Shown: positions 6,395 to 13,852 of the stretch, piece after piece
Layout of the letters: the number at the start of each line of letters is the position of its first letter
Numbering within the stretch: position 1 is the first letter of the stretch
Origin: an uncultured Pseudomonadota bacterium
GTDB lineage: Bacteria; Pseudomonadota; Gammaproteobacteria; Xanthomonadales; Ahniellaceae
NCBI GenBank assembly: GCA_937996755.1
Contig: CALKUS010000241.1
Location: 1 to 19,245 of the forward strand
DNA: 19,245 nt
Direction: 5' to 3'
The notes under the pieces: generated by a model
Told to the model about the DNA's origin: nothing
Seen by the model: the letters and a program-made list of their open reading frames with translations, nothing else
Databases searched by the model: none
Program-made: the position numbers and the translations under genes

Positions 6395-7810
6395 CTACAC
6401 GAGCCCCTTCTTCCAGGGCCCGGTGATCGCCACCGTGAACCCCGGCGCGTAGATGTTCGCGAACAGCCACTTGCCGTCGGGCGAGAAGCAGCAACCGGCC
6501 CATTCGGCGCCGCGGAAATCGCCGGTGAACCCGTTCACGGGCCGGTCGAGCACGACGTTGTTCTTCGCGAGCGGGAACGCACGTCCGTCGAGGCCGAGGC
6601 CCCAGAGCATCTGCGCCTCGCGCTGGCCGTCTTCGCACACGACCAGCCCGCCGCGCGGGCTGAAGCAGAGGTTGTCGGGATAGTCGATCGCATCGAGGCC
6701 GGTCGACTCGAACAGCAGCGCGAGACGCTGTTCCTTCACGTGGTACGCGAACACCTGGCCGCTCGCGGCGTCGCCGCCGTTCGTCGCGGTGAAATAGATC
6801 GTCGTGTCGGTGGCGAAGCAGCCCTCGAGCCGCGTGAACGCGGTGGCGCCCGCGTCGAGGCCCTGGTTCACCACGCCCGATCCGTCGGTGCGTCCGGGAG
6901 AATGCGCGCGGCCCGGCTCGTCGATGTCCACCCAGCTCGCCTTCCACGACTGGCCGACGCGCAGCCCGCGGCGCAGGTCGGCTGCGCCGTCGGCCTTCAG
7001 CATCTGCAGGCGTCCGCCCGCGGCGAGGTCGTCCTTGCGCGTCGGCACGAAGCGATAGAAGCCGGCGCGCGGCTCGCGGTCCTCGGTGAGGTAAACGTCG
7101 CCCGTCGCTGCGTGCGTGACGGCAGCTTCGTGGCGGAACTGGCCCATCGCCTCGAGCGCGACGGGCGCGCGGTCGCCGGCGGGATGCACTTCGAACACGA
7201 AGCCGTGTTCGCGCACGAGCCGGTTCAGCGGCCTGGCCGAGCTGTCGACGCCGACCGCCTTCGGCTGCGGTTCCTCGTAGACGTACTCCTCGCAGGTGAG
7301 CCACGTGCCGCGCGGCGTGATGCCGCCGGCGCAATTCTGCAGCGTGCCCGAGAGCGACGGACGCGCCGCGACGAGGCTGCCGTCCTTCGCGTCGATCTCG
7401 AGCGTCAGCGTGCCGCCGCCACAGGCCGCGTCGTACTGGATCAGCGACGGGCCGAATGCGCCGGTGTCGCTCACCACTTCGTGGTTGCGCACCAGCACGA
7501 TGCGTCCGTCGCGCGCGGCGACCACGCCCATCCCGTCGTGCGCGCCCGGCGTCGGCGCATCGCCGGCCATCGGCGAGCCGGTCCACCCGAGCGTGCGATA
7601 GCTGAAGCCCGGCGGCAGCTCGAGCAGCGGCAGGCCCGTCGCGAGGTCCTTGCACGGTGCGAGCGGACCGTAGCCCGTGACGATGCCTTCCGGACGGCCG
7701 GCCGCGGCGAGCAGCCGTCCCGCGGGCGCGGCGAGCAGCGCGGCGCTGCCCGTGGCGATGCCGTGCAGGACGCGACGGCGCGAGGGATCGGTGGGATGGA
7801 AACGCGACAT
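6395..7810 (-). CDS. PhoX-family (DUF839) Tat-exported phosphatase-like protein
   Basis: This 471-residue protein has a twin-arginine signal: SRRRVL at residues 10-15 followed by GIATGSAALLAAPAG, so it should be folded before export to the periplasm. The body matches PhoX-family proteins, beta-propellers that in Pseudomonas fluorescens hold an iron-calcium cluster and hydrolyse phosphate esters. NCAGGITPRGTWLTCEE (159-175) contains the conserved cysteine and glutamates. FRHEA (225-229), VYLTEDREPRAGFYRF (239-254), YPDNLCFSPRGGLVVCEDG (377-395) and EWAGCCFSPDGKWLFAN (436-452) are the other conserved blocks. The gene follows the TMEM43-family gene by 16 bases, so co-transcription is likely. Phosphatase activity is inferred from the family. 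I leave the symbol empty because DUF839 members also have other roles. Confidence 0.88.
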   Translation of the reverse strand: MSRFHPTDPSRRRVLHGIATGSAALLAAPAGRLLAAAGRPEGIVTGYGPLAPCKDLATGLPLLELPPGFSYRTLGWTGSPMAGDAPTPGAHDGMGVVAARDGRIVLVRNHEVVSDTGAFGPSLIQYDAACGGGTLTLEIDAKDGSLVAARPSLSGTLQNCAGGITPRGTWLTCEEYVYEEPQPKAVGVDSSARPLNRLVREHGFVFEVHPAGDRAPVALEAMGQFRHEAAVTHAATGDVYLTEDREPRAGFYRFVPTRKDDLAAGGRLQMLKADGAADLRRGLRVGQSWKASWVDIDEPGRAHSPGRTDGSGVVNQGLDAGATAFTRLEGCFATDTTIYFTATNGGDAASGQVFAYHVKEQRLALLFESTGLDAIDYPDNLCFSPRGGLVVCEDGQREAQMLWGLGLDGRAFPLAKNNVVLDRPVNGFTGDFRGAEWAGCCFSPDGKWLFANIYAPGFTVAITGPWKKGLV

Positions 7811-7826
7811 GCAGGACTCCGGGAGC

Positions 7827-8990
7827 TCAGGCGGCGGGCGGTGGCGGCGGCAACGCCGCGGCGCCGGGCGGCGGGGGTGGCGGCATCGCGATCGCGACCG
7901 GCTTGCGGCGCAGCCAGTACACGAGACCGGCGACGGCGAGCAGCAGTGCGATGCCCAGCAGCGGTCGGTGGAACACCCACGCGAGCGCGATGGTCAGCAG
8001 CGCACAGCTCGCGGCGAGCACGAACGCGACGAACGCGAGCCCCTTCTCGAGGAGCGCGCCGACGATGGGCAGCACGGAGCCCGCTGCGGCGAGCGGGCGC
8101 ATCACGAGCCCGAGGCCGGCCCACATCGCGACGAAACCGATCGCGCGGAACAGCCAGGTCAAGGTGCGGTTGGCCGATTCCGCGGTCGCGAACATCGACT
8201 TCGCGCCCTTCGTGCCCGGCTCGATCAGCAGGATGTCGTCGCCGTTCTGCGATTCGTACGGCGCGAGCCCGGTGCCGGCCTGGCGCGCGACGAACGAGTA
8301 CGTGCCGGCGGGCACGTGGCGGAACGTCACGCGCACGTCGCCGAGCGCCGGCGCAGCCGGGTCGGCGCCGCGGTAGAAGCCCGCACCCGCGCGGCGAAAG
8401 CCCTCGAACGTGCTCGCGGCGACGTCGGGCACGGCGAAGCGTTCCCAGTCGTCGAAGCGCCGCGTGATGCCTGCGTCGAGCGTGAATGCGCCGAGCTGCG
8501 CGCGGTCGGTGCTCACCTTGCGCGAAGGCAGCGGCAGCGGACCCGGGTTCTCGTGGCCATCGGGCTCATGGAACCGACCGGAATCGATCCGGTCGTCGCT
8601 CCAGACGCGCGAGTACTCGTATTCGGTGACCGTCTTCGACGTGCCGTTGGACCGCCGCCTGCGCCGCGACTCGCGCTTCTCGCGCCACTGGTACATCTCG
8701 ACGTTGCGCTCGAGCGCGAGCGAATCGGCGACGATGCCGAACTCCGCGTCCGCGAGCGGCGCAGTCGCCGCGACATTGCCGGACACGTGCACCAGCCTGC
8801 CTTCGTGCGCCGCGTCGACGCGCTCCGCGTTCGCCTCGACCACCGCCGCAGCACCTTCGGCCAGGCTGTCGCTGCGGCGCACGGCGCGCCCTTCGTTCGA
8901 CCACAGCAGCGGGATCGCGGCGGTGAAGACGCCGAGGCCCACGACCACGCCGGCGACTGCGTGCTTCACCCGCTTGCCGACTTCGACCAT
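7827..8990 (-). CDS. TMEM43-family membrane protein
   Basis: This 387-residue protein matches the TMEM43 (LUMA) family, known from a human nuclear-envelope protein and many bacteria, with no settled bacterial function. One hydrophobic segment lies at about residues 10-30 (VAGVVVGLGVFTAAIPLLW). A large, mostly hydrophilic domain follows, with the family hallmark VEMYQWREKRE near 98-108 and EYEYSRVWSDDRIDSGRFHEP after a basic run (SRRRRRSNG). Several hydrophobic segments fill about 275-365. The tail has two proline runs (six and five prolines) split by GAAAL. It lies between the metallo-hydrolase gene (61 bases upstream) and the PhoX-family gene (16 bases downstream) on the same strand. Confidence 0.85.
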   Translation of the reverse strand: MVEVGKRVKHAVAGVVVGLGVFTAAIPLLWSNEGRAVRRSDSLAEGAAAVVEANAERVDAAHEGRLVHVSGNVAATAPLADAEFGIVADSLALERNVEMYQWREKRESRRRRRSNGTSKTVTEYEYSRVWSDDRIDSGRFHEPDGHENPGPLPLPSRKVSTDRAQLGAFTLDAGITRRFDDWERFAVPDVAASTFEGFRRAGAGFYRGADPAAPALGDVRVTFRHVPAGTYSFVARQAGTGLAPYESQNGDDILLIEPGTKGAKSMFATAESANRTLTWLFRAIGFVAMWAGLGLVMRPLAAAGSVLPIVGALLEKGLAFVAFVLAASCALLTIALAWVFHRPLLGIALLLAVAGLVYWLRRKPVAIAMPPPPPPGAAALPPPPPAA

Positions 8991-9051
8991 CGCCCCGCCC
9001 CGAGCCCCCGGAAGTCCGCAATCCTAAACGAGCACCGGGTGCAACGGGGGC

Positions 9052-9918
9052 TCAGGCGGCCAACGTCAGGGCGACGAGCTCGCCGGTATCGCCGGTGGTG
9101 CCGTAGCGGCCCTTCGCGTCGCGCACGGGCGTCGCGAGCGCACAGCCGGCGTCGTGCGTGAAGAACAATCGAACGCCGCGCGCGAGCTTGTCGTCGAGGA
9201 ATGCGCGCTTCTCCTCGATCAGCAGCTCGGGGTAACGGTCGTAGCCCATCGTGACGGGCAGGTGCACCCATGGACGGCCCGGGATCAGGTCGGCGCAGAA
9301 CACCACGCCGCCGTCACCGCCGATCTCGGCGAGCATCAGGCCCGGCGTATGGCCATCGCTGAAATGGAAGCGCACGCGCGGACCCAGCGTCGCGCTGTGC
9401 GCGCCCGTCACGCGCTCGAGACGACCCGAGGCTTCGAGCAGGCCGGTGAGCTCGGGGATGAACGACGCGCGGTCGCGCGGATGCGGCGCGAGCGCACGCT
9501 GCCAGCAGGCCTCGCCGACGACGTAGCGCGCGTTCGGGAACAGCAGCGTCGGCGCCTTGCCTTCGGCCCAGGGCGCGAGCAGCCCGCCGGCGTGGTCGAA
9601 GTGCAGGTGCGACAGCACGACCGCGTCGATGTCCTCGTGGGTGAATCCCGAACGTTGTAACGACGCAAGCAAGACGTGATCGTCTTCGACGACACCATAC
9701 CGTTCCCGCAAACGTGGCTCGAAGAACGCACCGATGCCCGTTTCGAACAGCACGCGCTTGCCGTCGAGGTCGTCGACCAGCAACGCGCGGCAGGCGAGCG
9801 GAATGCGGTTCTGCTCGTCGGGCGCGATCCATTGCGACCACATCGCCTTCGGCACGTTGCCGAACATCGAGCCGCCGTCGAGCTTCTGGCTGTTGCCCTG
9901 GATGGACCAGAGTTTCAT
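9052..9918 (-). CDS. Metallo-beta-lactamase-fold hydrolase
   Basis: This 288-residue protein has all the usual metal ligands: HLHFDH at residues 104-109, the histidine in SDGHTPG (H190), the aspartate in CADLIPG (D210) and the histidine in FFTHD (H255). This is a two-metal site. The order and spacing resemble the lactonase group that includes acyl-homoserine lactonases and related hydrolases, but I see nothing that fixes the substrate. No signal peptide is present, so it should be cytosolic. GGAG about nine bases before the ATG at 9918 supports the start. It is followed 61 bases later by the TMEM43-family gene on the same strand. Upstream lies an inverted heptamer-repeat element. Confidence 0.92.
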   Translation of the reverse strand: MKLWSIQGNSQKLDGGSMFGNVPKAMWSQWIAPDEQNRIPLACRALLVDDLDGKRVLFETGIGAFFEPRLRERYGVVEDDHVLLASLQRSGFTHEDIDAVVLSHLHFDHAGGLLAPWAEGKAPTLLFPNARYVVGEACWQRALAPHPRDRASFIPELTGLLEASGRLERVTGAHSATLGPRVRFHFSDGHTPGLMLAEIGGDGGVVFCADLIPGRPWVHLPVTMGYDRYPELLIEEKRAFLDDKLARGVRLFFTHDAGCALATPVRDAKGRYGTTGDTGELVALTLAA

Positions 9919-9938
9919 GGGGCGCTCTCCGTCACGAT

Positions 9939-10034
9939 GGAAATGGGAAATCGGAAATCGGTCGCGCGCTGTGCGCGCTCAATCGGAACAGCAAGCCGGC
10001 TTTGCCGATTTCCCATTTCCGATTTCCGATTTCC
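9939..10034. repeat. Inverted arrays of the heptamer GGAAATC between ggt and the hydrolase gene
   Basis: The left array (9939-9961) is three heptamers, GGAAATG GGAAATC GGAAATC, then GG. The right array (10007-10034) is four in opposite orientation, GATTTCC CATTTCC GATTTCC GATTTCC. Bases 9939-9954 and 10005-10020 are an exact 16-base inverted repeat. The 50-base spacer contains the near-palindrome GCAAGCCGGCTTTGC. The right array ends one base before the ggt stop codon. Similar GATTCCC-type tandem runs are common between genes in Lysobacterales. It could act as a hairpin between ggt and the following gene. Confidence 0.85.
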
Positions 10035-11744
10035 CTACCGGAACACCGCGTCCGACCCACCCTTGCTCACGCCCTTCCAGCGATTGTCGACGCCCGTGTC
10101 CGTCGCGCCCGTGCGCGGATCCCACGTCGCGATGTGCATGTTGCCCCATGGCCGCTCGGCGGGCGACACGACGTGGCCGCGCGCCTCGAGCTGCGTGATT
10201 TCCTCCGCGCTGAACGCGCCCGGCTCGACGTTGATGCTGTCGGGCAGGTACTGGTGGTGGAAGCGCGGCATCTCCGCGGTCTGCTGCGCGCTCCGTCCGT
10301 CCATGAGCTCGACGAGGCCGAGCAGCACCATCGTGACGATACGGCTGCCGCCCGGCGTGCCGAGCACGGCGACACGTTGCGGCCCGATCAGGAAGGTCGG
10401 CGACATCGAGGAGAGCGGGCGCTTGCCCGGCGCGATCGCGTTCGCGTCCTCGCCGACCAGGCCGAACGCGTTCGGCACGCCCGGCTTCACCGAGAAGTCG
10501 TCCATCTGGTCGTTCAGCATGAAGCCCGTGCCGGGCACCATCATCGTGTTGCCGAACGGAAGGTTCACGGTCTGCGTCACCGCGGCCAGGTTGCCGTCGC
10601 GGTCGATGATCGAAAAATGCGTCGTATCGTTGCCCGCCGCCGGCGCTTCGACGCCCGGCAGCAGCGCGCTCGGCATCGCGCGGTCGAGGCTGATGCCCGC
10701 GCGCAGGCCCGCGGCGTAGTCGTCGCTGAGCAGCAGCGCGAGCGGCACCTTCACGAAATCGGGATCGCCGAGGTAGATCGCGCGGTCGCGGAACGCGCGG
10801 CGCATCGCCTCCACCAGCAGGTGCACGCGCGGGACGCGTGCCATCGACGCGTAGTCGTAGCCGTCGAGGACGTGCAGGATCTCGGCGATCGCGGCACCAC
10901 CCGAGGACGGCGGCGGCGCGGTCACGATCTCGTAGCCACGGTGCACGAGGCGGATCGGCTCGCGCTCGACGACTGCGTACTGCGCGAGGTCTTCCTCGCT
11001 CCAGATGCCGCCGGCGTCGCGCACGCCCTTCACGAGCTTCCTCGCGAGCTCGCCGCGGTAGAACGATTCGCCGCCGTCGCGCGCGAGCTGCTCGAGCACG
11101 CGCGCGTAGTCGGGGTTGCGCACGCGCGTACCGACCGCGAGCGGTTCGCCGTTGCGCAGGAACATCGCAGCGGCCGTCGCGTTCTTCGCGACGTCGCCCT
11201 TGCGGAAGCCCAGCATCGTGTTGTTCTTCGGCCCGAAGACCCAGCCGCGCTTCGCGAGGCGGATCGCCGGCGCGAGCGACCTGGACAGCGGCAGGCGGCC
11301 GTACTCGCGCGCGAGGTGCACGATGCCGGCGGGCAGGCCCGGGATCGCGGCCGCGAGCGGGCCGGCGACGGAGCGCGAGCGATCGGCTTCGCCCTTCGCG
11401 TCGAGATACATGTCGCGCGTCGCGGCGAGCGGCGCCTTCTCGCGCGCGTCCACGAACACGTCGCGGCCGTCCTTCGCGACGTGCAGCAGCATGAACGCGC
11501 CACCGCCGAGGCCGGAGCTCTCGGGCTCGACGAGCCCGAGCGTGGCGCTCACGGCGACCGCCGCGTCGAACGCGTTGCCGCCTGCGTGCAGCACTTCGAG
11601 GCCCGCATCGGTCGCTTGCGCGTTCGCGCTCGCGACCACGGCGTGCTGCGGCAATACCGCGTTGGCGCCCTGCGGCGCGTCGGCATACGCGAAGAACGGG
11701 ACGAGCAGCCAGAGGGCTGCGACGAACAGGCGATTCGGCTTCAT
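10035..11744 (-). CDS. ggt: Gamma-glutamyltransferase (gamma-glutamyl transpeptidase)
   Basis: This 569-residue precursor transfers or hydrolyses the gamma-glutamyl group of glutathione in the periplasm. MKPNRLFVAALWLLVPFFAYA is a Sec signal peptide. The chain self-cleaves before Thr374 in GNDTTHFSIIDRDGN, whose threonine becomes the N-terminal nucleophile of the small subunit. The conserved PLSSMSPTFL and GTPGGSRIV follow in the small subunit. GNAFDAAVAVSATLGLVEP and SSGLGGGAFML in the large subunit are also typical. Length is normal. The frame opens further upstream, but the ATG at 11744 precedes the signal peptide and overlaps the ferredoxin stop by one base (TGATG), so translation is probably coupled to the ferredoxin gene. 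Confidence 0.95.
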   Translation of the reverse strand: MKPNRLFVAALWLLVPFFAYADAPQGANAVLPQHAVVASANAQATDAGLEVLHAGGNAFDAAVAVSATLGLVEPESSGLGGGAFMLLHVAKDGRDVFVDAREKAPLAATRDMYLDAKGEADRSRSVAGPLAAAIPGLPAGIVHLAREYGRLPLSRSLAPAIRLAKRGWVFGPKNNTMLGFRKGDVAKNATAAAMFLRNGEPLAVGTRVRNPDYARVLEQLARDGGESFYRGELARKLVKGVRDAGGIWSEEDLAQYAVVEREPIRLVHRGYEIVTAPPPSSGGAAIAEILHVLDGYDYASMARVPRVHLLVEAMRRAFRDRAIYLGDPDFVKVPLALLLSDDYAAGLRAGISLDRAMPSALLPGVEAPAAGNDTTHFSIIDRDGNLAAVTQTVNLPFGNTMMVPGTGFMLNDQMDDFSVKPGVPNAFGLVGEDANAIAPGKRPLSSMSPTFLIGPQRVAVLGTPGGSRIVTMVLLGLVELMDGRSAQQTAEMPRFHHQYLPDSINVEPGAFSAEEITQLEARGHVVSPAERPWGNMHIATWDPRTGATDTGVDNRWKGVSKGGSDAVFR

Positions 11745-11995
11745 CAGGTCTTCCCGGTCAGGACGCGGTATTTCGCCTCGAGCTCCTCGGGCGTCTCCGT
11801 GTTCTGCGGGTCGACGAGGATGCATTCAACGGGGCAGACCTCGACGCACTGCGGCACGTCGAAGTGGCCCACGCATTCCGTGCACCTGCGCGGATCGATC
11901 AGGTAGATCGTCTCGCCCTGCGCGATCGCCTTGTTCGGGCACTCGGGCTCGCAGACGTCGCAGTTGATGCACTGGTCGGTGATGAAAAGCGCCAT
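11744..11995 (-). CDS. YfhL-type ferredoxin with two 4Fe-4S clusters
   Basis: This 83-residue protein is a bacterial 2[4Fe-4S] ferredoxin of the Alvin/YfhL type. The first motif is C9-x2-C12-x2-C15-x3-C19-P. The second is C38-x2-C41-x8-C50-x3-C54-P, with the eight-residue insert VGHFDVPQ that marks this group, and a further cysteine at 58. The C-terminal tail TPEELEAKYRVLTGKT is also typical. I chose the ATG at 11995 because family members begin MAL(Y/F)ITDxCINCD. An in-frame ATG at 12013 adds six residues and has GGAGG eight bases ahead, so it may be the real start. It is an electron carrier with an unknown partner; its stop overlaps the ggt start. Confidence 0.92.
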   Translation of the reverse strand: MALFITDQCINCDVCEPECPNKAIAQGETIYLIDPRRCTECVGHFDVPQCVEVCPVECILVDPQNTETPEELEAKYRVLTGKT

Positions 11996-12020
11996 GACAG
12001 GAGTGGGCGCCATTCCGCCA

Positions 12021-12046
12021 CCCTCCCCTGCGCATGCAGGGGAGGG
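12021..12046. terminator. Perfect 11-base-pair hairpin upstream of the ferredoxin gene
   Basis: CCCTCCCCTGC at 12021-12031 and GCAGGGGAGGG at 12036-12046 form an exact inverted repeat around GCAT. No T-run follows, so it is not a standard terminator. On the minus strand its 3' arm ends in GGAGGG just before the alternative ferredoxin start at 12013. The neighbouring GGCTGGGGAGGGG suggests a common intergenic repeat family (its translation reads SPAHAGEGWGG). It sits between the lipoprotein stop and the ferredoxin. Confidence 0.55.
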
Positions 12047-12097
12047 CTGGGGAGGGGTGCCCTGGAGAGTGGTCCCTCGCTACGCCCGGGACGAAAC

Positions 12098-12116
12098 GAT
12101 CGCGCTGCGCGCGATC
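12098..12116. repeat. Small inverted repeat overlapping the lipoprotein stop codon
   Basis: GATCGCG at 12098-12104 and CGCGATC at 12110-12116 form a 7-base-pair stem with a CTGCG loop. It overlaps the stop codon of the lipoprotein gene (12115-12117). It could be a weak transcription end signal or part of the same intergenic repeat patch as the hairpin at 12021-12046. No T-run is present. Confidence 0.35.
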
Positions 12117-12627
12117 ACTTCGCCTCGACGAAGACGAAGTCGGCTTCGGTCGGCGCGATGATGTCGCGCACGCGCTGCTCGTCCGCGGGCGCGCCGATGA
12201 ACACCACGCGGACGCCCTTCAGCGACTTCGGCACCGCGATCTTCGGGTCGAACGCCTCGACGATCAGGTTCGCCATCTTCGTCGAGTTGGACGAGCCGAA
12301 CGCGATCATCGAGCCGGCCTGGATGCCGCGGCCGACCGTATTCGCGACGTTGTCGAGCTGGTCGTCGTAGGCGCGCTGCTGGTCCTCGCCGTCGGCGCCG
12401 GGAATCCAGTACACGAACGGGCGCTTGTACTTCTTGCCGTCCATGTTCGCCTTCACCACCTGGCTCAGGTACGCCTTCCAGGCGGCCGGATCGTCGTTGC
12501 CGGGCACCGACAGGATCGGCTCGGGGGTGGCGGCCACCACCGGCTTCGCCTCTTCTTCCTTCTTGCAGGCGACGGCGCCGAACGCGAGGAGCGCGGCGAG
12601 CAGCAGGTACTTCAGGGACATCTTCAT
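12115..12627 (-). CDS. Small lipoprotein of unknown function
   Basis: I do not recognise this 170-residue protein. MKMSLKYLLLAALLAFGAVAC is a lipoprotein signal peptide with the lipid-bearing cysteine at 21, followed by a charged linker (KKEEEAKP). The mature part is soluble and mixed alpha/beta: KRPFVYWIPGADGEDQQRAY, a GSMIAFGSSNSTKMANLIVE region, and a KGVRVVFIGAPADEQRVRD strand-loop-helix ending near the C-terminus in ADFVFVEAK. The alternating strands and glycine-rich turns suggest a Rossmann-like or receiver-like small domain, but this is only an impression. GAGGG seven bases before the ATG supports the start. It lies 29 bases after coaD and upstream of the ferredoxin on the same strand. 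Confidence 0.85.
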   Translation of the reverse strand: MKMSLKYLLLAALLAFGAVACKKEEEAKPVVAATPEPILSVPGNDDPAAWKAYLSQVVKANMDGKKYKRPFVYWIPGADGEDQQRAYDDQLDNVANTVGRGIQAGSMIAFGSSNSTKMANLIVEAFDPKIAVPKSLKGVRVVFIGAPADEQRVRDIIAPTEADFVFVEAK

Positions 12628-12656
12628 CGCGGGACCCTCTGGCTATGCTGCCTCGG

Positions 12657-13166
12657 TCACTTGCCGTTCCACTGCGCGCGCAGCGCGCTCTGGACCGACG
12701 GGTGTACGAAGCCGGAAACGTCGCCGCCCAGCCGCGCGATCTCGCGCACGAGCGACGACGAAATGAAGCTGTACTGCTCGGCCGGCGTCAGGAACAACGT
12801 CTCGACCTCGGGAATCAGGTGCCGGTTCATGCTGGCCAGCTGGAACTCGTACTCGAAGTCCGAAACCGCGCGCAACCCGCGCACGATCACGCCCGCGCCG
12901 ACCTCGCGCACGAACTTCGCCAGCAGCGAATCGAACCCGAGCACTTCCACGTTGCGCACGCCCGCGAGCGCCTCGCGCGCGAGCGCGATGCGCTGCGCCA
13001 GCGGCATCGCCGGCCCCTTCGACGGGCTTTCCGCGATCGCCACGACCATGCGGTCGAACAGCGGCGCGGCCCGCGTCACGAGGTCGACGTGGCCGTTGGT
13101 GATCGGATCGAACGTGCCGGGATAGATCGCGACACGCGCGCTCGCGCTGTTGCGTGCTTCGCTCAT
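12657..13166 (-). CDS. coaD: Phosphopantetheine adenylyltransferase
   Basis: This 169-residue enzyme adenylates 4'-phosphopantetheine, the penultimate step of coenzyme A synthesis, in the cytosol. AIYPGTFDPITNGHVDLV (residues 13-30) holds the TxGH nucleotide-binding motif as TNGH. RGLRAVSDFEYEFQLASMNR (96-115) is the conserved core, and ISSSLVREIA (135-144) is the second nucleotidyltransferase signature. The length is typical (E. coli 159), with about ten extra N-terminal residues. It lies 30 bases downstream of rsmD, the same pairing seen in many bacteria. Confidence 0.97.
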   Translation of the reverse strand: MSEARNSASARVAIYPGTFDPITNGHVDLVTRAAPLFDRMVVAIAESPSKGPAMPLAQRIALAREALAGVRNVEVLGFDSLLAKFVREVGAGVIVRGLRAVSDFEYEFQLASMNRHLIPEVETLFLTPAEQYSFISSSLVREIARLGGDVSGFVHPSVQSALRAQWNGK

Positions 13167-13196
13167 GCGTTTTCTTCGTCCGCGGCCGGACGTAGC

Positions 13197-13793
13197 TTAG
13201 CCAAGGCCCGCGCCGGCCGGTAGCCCGCGGGACGCACGGTACAGCGCGAACCGCACGTCGCCGGCCCGGGACTCCCGATGCAGCGTCCAACCGGCCGGAA
13301 CGCCGGGCTCGGTCCCGACCGGCGCTTCGACGTAGACGAGCGCAACGGGCTTCAGCCAGCCGCGTGATTGCAGCGCGTCCAGGCTGGACGCCCAGAGCGA
13401 CTGCGCGAACGGCGGGTCGACGAACACGACGTCGAACGGCGACGCGGCCGCCGCGAGGAAGCGCTCGGCCGGCTCGTTGCGGACCTCGGCGTTCGCCACC
13501 TTGAGGCGCGCGAGCGTCGCGCGGAGCGCGGCCGCGAGCCGCGCATCGGCCTCGACGAACGTGCAGTGGCCCGCGCCGCGCGACAGCGCCTCGATGCCCA
13601 GCGCGCCCGTGCCGGCGAACAGGTCCAGGCAGCGCGCGCCGTCGATCTCGGGCGCCAGCCAGTTGAACAGCGTCTCGCGCACGCGGTCGGGCGTCGGCCG
13701 CAGGCCCGGCGCATCCGGAACGTCGATGCGCGAATTGCGCAGCGAGCCCGCGACGATGCGGACCTGGCCGCGGGGACGGTCACGATGCGCCAC
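13197..13793 (-). CDS. rsmD: 16S rRNA guanine-966 N2-methyltransferase
   Basis: This 198-residue enzyme methylates G966 of 16S rRNA using S-adenosylmethionine. VRIVAGSLRN (residues 11-20) and LRPTPDRVRETLFNWL (31-46) are the family's N-terminal blocks. LDLFAGTGALGIEALSRGA (56-74) is the SAM-binding site, and DPPF (126-129) is the catalytic motif for exocyclic amino groups. I chose the GTG at 13793 because it gives the usual length and has GGAGAG just before it. A longer frame starts with a GTG at 13847, but that would run into the ftsY promoter region. It is divergent from ftsY, as in E. coli. Confidence 0.95.
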   Translation of the reverse strand: MAHRDRPRGQVRIVAGSLRNSRIDVPDAPGLRPTPDRVRETLFNWLAPEIDGARCLDLFAGTGALGIEALSRGAGHCTFVEADARLAAALRATLARLKVANAEVRNEPAERFLAAAASPFDVVFVDPPFAQSLWASSLDALQSRGWLKPVALVYVEAPVGTEPGVPAGWTLHRESRAGDVRFALYRASRGLPAGAGLG

Positions 13794-13811
13794 GCTCTCT
13801 CCGGGGGCGGC

Positions 13812-13820
13812 TGCTAGAAT
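13812..13820 (+). promoter_or_regulatory. Extended -10 promoter element for ftsY
   Basis: TGCTAGAAT at 13812-13820 matches an extended -10 element (TGn followed by TAGAAT, one mismatch to TATAAT). It lies 32 bases before the ftsY ATG, leaving a short leader. No good -35 hexamer is visible, which is usual when the TGn extension is present. It is placed between the divergent rsmD and ftsY genes. Confidence 0.55.
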
Positions 13821-13852
13821 TCGCGGCGCATTCTCGCCTGTAACCACGTCCG

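Noticed and set aside
6041..8467. An 808-codon plus-strand frame across the PhoX and TMEM43 genes
   Set aside because: Its composition is biased and it has no recognisable motif; the minus-strand proteins carry full family signatures.
9052..9918. Calling the metallo-hydrolase an acyl-homoserine lactonase
   Set aside because: The ligands are shared by many hydrolases of this fold and nothing visible fixes the substrate; no LuxI/LuxR genes lie nearby.
9714..11906. A 730-codon plus-strand frame antisense to ggt
   Set aside because: It is rich in Arg, His and Asp with no domain, and ggt on the other strand is complete.
13794..13847. A longer rsmD beginning at the GTG at 13847
   Set aside because: It adds 18 residues not typical of the family and covers the ftsY promoter element; the GTG at 13793 has a good ribosome site.
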